Assembly: GCA_025935235.1 (NCBI GenBank)
Contig: JAICVT010000261.1
Location: 1 to 6,369 of the forward strand
DNA from: Ktedonobacterales bacterium
GTDB taxonomy: Bacteria > Chloroflexota > Ktedonobacteria > Ktedonobacterales > JADMIN01
Direction: 5' to 3'
Length of the DNA: 6,369 nt
Shown here piece by piece: positions 5,242 through 6,369 of the stretch. The position numbers were made by a program, and so were the translations under genes. The notes below the pieces were generated by a model. It saw only the letters and a program-made list of their open reading frames with translations. It did no database searches and was not told the origin of the DNA. How positions within the stretch are numbered: position 1 is the stretch's first letter; every line of letters begins with the position of its first letter.

Positions 5242-6369
5242 ATGCTGAGCCACGGGCCGAGCGAGAGGCCGCGCGAGCGACGACGCATCGCCGTCCTCGG
5301 CAGCACCGGCTCGATCGGCCGCCAGACGCTCGATGTCGTGCGCGCGTACCCCGACCGCTTCGAGGTGGTCGCACTGGCGGCGCGCGGCAATGTGGCGCTG
5401 CTGGCCGAGCAGGCGCGCGAGTTTCAGCCCCAGATGGTCGTCTGCACGGGCGACGACGCCGAGACGCAGCGCCAACTCGACAGCGCGCTGCCCGACTGCG
5501 TGCGCGGCGAAGCGGGGTTGACCGCCGCCGCGACACATCCCGACGCGCAGATGGTGGTGGCGGCGACCTCTGGCCTGGTGGGCGTGCCTCCGACGCTGGC
5601 GGCGATCCGCGCGGGCAAGACCATCGCGCTGGCCAACAAAGAGACGTTGGTGATGGCTGGGCATCAGGTGATGGCCGAGGCGCGGCGGCTGGGCGTCGAG
5701 ATTCTGCCGGTGGACAGCGAGCACAACGCGCTCTGGCAGTGCCTGCGTGGCGAGCGCGCCAGCGAGGTGCGGCGGCTGCTCATCACCGCGTCGGGCGGGC
5801 CATTCCGCCAGCGCACACTGGCTGAGATGCGCGACGTGACGCCCGAGCAGGCGCTGGCCCACCCCACCTGGCGCATGGGGCCGAAAGTGACCATCGACTC
5901 GGCGACGCTGATGAACAAAGGGCTGGAGGTCATCGAGGCGCACTGGCTCTACGACATGCCCTACGATAAGATCAGCGTGGTCGTGCAGCCGCAGAGCATC
6001 ATCCACTCGATGGTGGAGTATGTGGACGACTCGATCAAGATGCAGGCCAGCATCCCCAGCATGCGGCTGCCCATCCAGTACGCGCTGAGCTATCCCGACC
6101 GGCTCGACCGCGAGGGGACCGCGCTGGCCCTGCCCTTGCGCTGGAGCGAGATCAAGCATCTGGAGTTCGACGATGCCGACCTGAGCCGCTTCCCCTGTCT
6201 GCGCCTGGCGTTTGAGGCGGGGCGCGCGGGCGGCTCGGCTCCGGCGGCGCTGGTCGGCGCGGATGAGACGGCGGTGGCGCTCTTCCTGAAGGGCACCATC
6301 CGCTTCACCGACATCGCGACGTTAGTGGAGCGCACGCTGGAGCGGCACAACATCATCGCCGATCCAGAC
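5242..6369 (+). CDS. dxr: 1-deoxy-D-xylulose 5-phosphate reductoisomerase (3' end outside window)
   Basis: Dxr (IspC) is the cytosolic enzyme of the non-mevalonate isoprenoid pathway. It converts 1-deoxy-D-xylulose 5-phosphate to 2-C-methyl-D-erythritol 4-phosphate with NADPH and a divalent metal, and is the target of fosmidomycin. The first 376 residues are present. The NADPH loop GSTGSIG is at 20-26 and IALANKETLV surrounds 131-134. The metal ligands are in VDSEHNA (D158, E160) and MNKGLEVIEA (E229 within 224-233). The substrate loop SGGPFR and the QPQSIIHSMVEY block are also intact. Members run about 380-400 residues, so only the last helix is cut off. ATG 5242 is chosen because GAGG (5231-5234) lies 7 bases upstream and the NADPH loop then sits at a normal distance from the start, after a slightly long charged lead (ERPRERRR). 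In many bacteria a site-2 protease and ispG genes follow; that cannot be seen here. Confidence 0.96.
   Translation, partial: MLSHGPSERPRERRRIAVLGSTGSIGRQTLDVVRAYPDRFEVVALAARGNVALLAEQAREFQPQMVVCTGDDAETQRQLDSALPDCVRGEAGLTAAATHPDAQMVVAATSGLVGVPPTLAAIRAGKTIALANKETLVMAGHQVMAEARRLGVEILPVDSEHNALWQCLRGERASEVRRLLITASGGPFRQRTLAEMRDVTPEQALAHPTWRMGPKVTIDSATLMNKGLEVIEAHWLYDMPYDKISVVVQPQSIIHSMVEYVDDSIKMQASIPSMRLPIQYALSYPDRLDREGTALALPLRWSEIKHLEFDDADLSRFPCLRLAFEAGRAGGSAPAALVGADETAVALFLKGTIRFTDIATLVERTLERHNIIADPD

Noticed and set aside
5101..5825. Continuation of the frame from 4800 past the rhs remnant
   Set aside because: After about 5090 it loses RHS character and from 5242 it overlaps dxr in a different frame, with Arg-rich low-complexity sequence.
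4891..6159. A 422-codon open frame on the minus strand opposite dxr
   Set aside because: It lies antisense to a gene with complete catalytic motifs, and its translation is low-complexity, rich in H, R, Q and A. High GC gives few stops in this phase, so it is a shadow.

Overview
This is a GC-rich bacterial window with six protein-coding genes (two cut by the window edges) and one degraded gene fragment. Chloroflexota, perhaps Ktedonobacteria, is my best guess at the source. That rests on the style of the RHS-repeat remnant, an F420-type (DUF385) oxidoreductase, an MEP-pathway dxr gene, and the high GC with long spurious antisense frames. The lineage is inference from remembered family resemblance, not a measured placement.

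Left part, plus strand. The window opens in the last 91 codons of purK (purine biosynthesis). A 106-base gap follows, and then a gene for a five-segment membrane protein of unknown function whose cytosolic middle part resembles a bacterial PH-like domain. A small hairpin lies between this gene and the next cluster, which runs in the opposite direction.

Centre, minus strand, read from 4739 down to 1668. This is a compact four-gene operon with gaps of 4, 20 and 21 bases. It encodes a TetR-type repressor, an ABC ATPase, an ABC-2 permease and a small deazaflavin (F420)-dependent nitroreductase-like protein. A consensus-like promoter (TTGACA, 17 bases, TATACT) drives it. A near-perfect 22-base palindrome just downstream of the predicted transcription start is the likely operator of the repressor. 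The arrangement suggests a self-regulated export system, possibly for a toxic or redox-active small molecule, with a reductase co-expressed. The substrate cannot be read from the sequence.

Right part, plus strand. From about 4740 to 5241 there is no intact gene. The stretch holds a possible divergent promoter, a roughly 250-base RHS/YD-repeat remnant lacking both ends, and an extended -10 promoter. The window ends inside dxr (ispC), whose first 376 codons are present with all the expected catalytic motifs.

No tRNA, rRNA, CRISPR array, intact insertion sequence or clearly new defence system was found. The most interesting points are the efflux-plus-reductase operon with its readable promoter and operator, and the orphan PH-like membrane protein.
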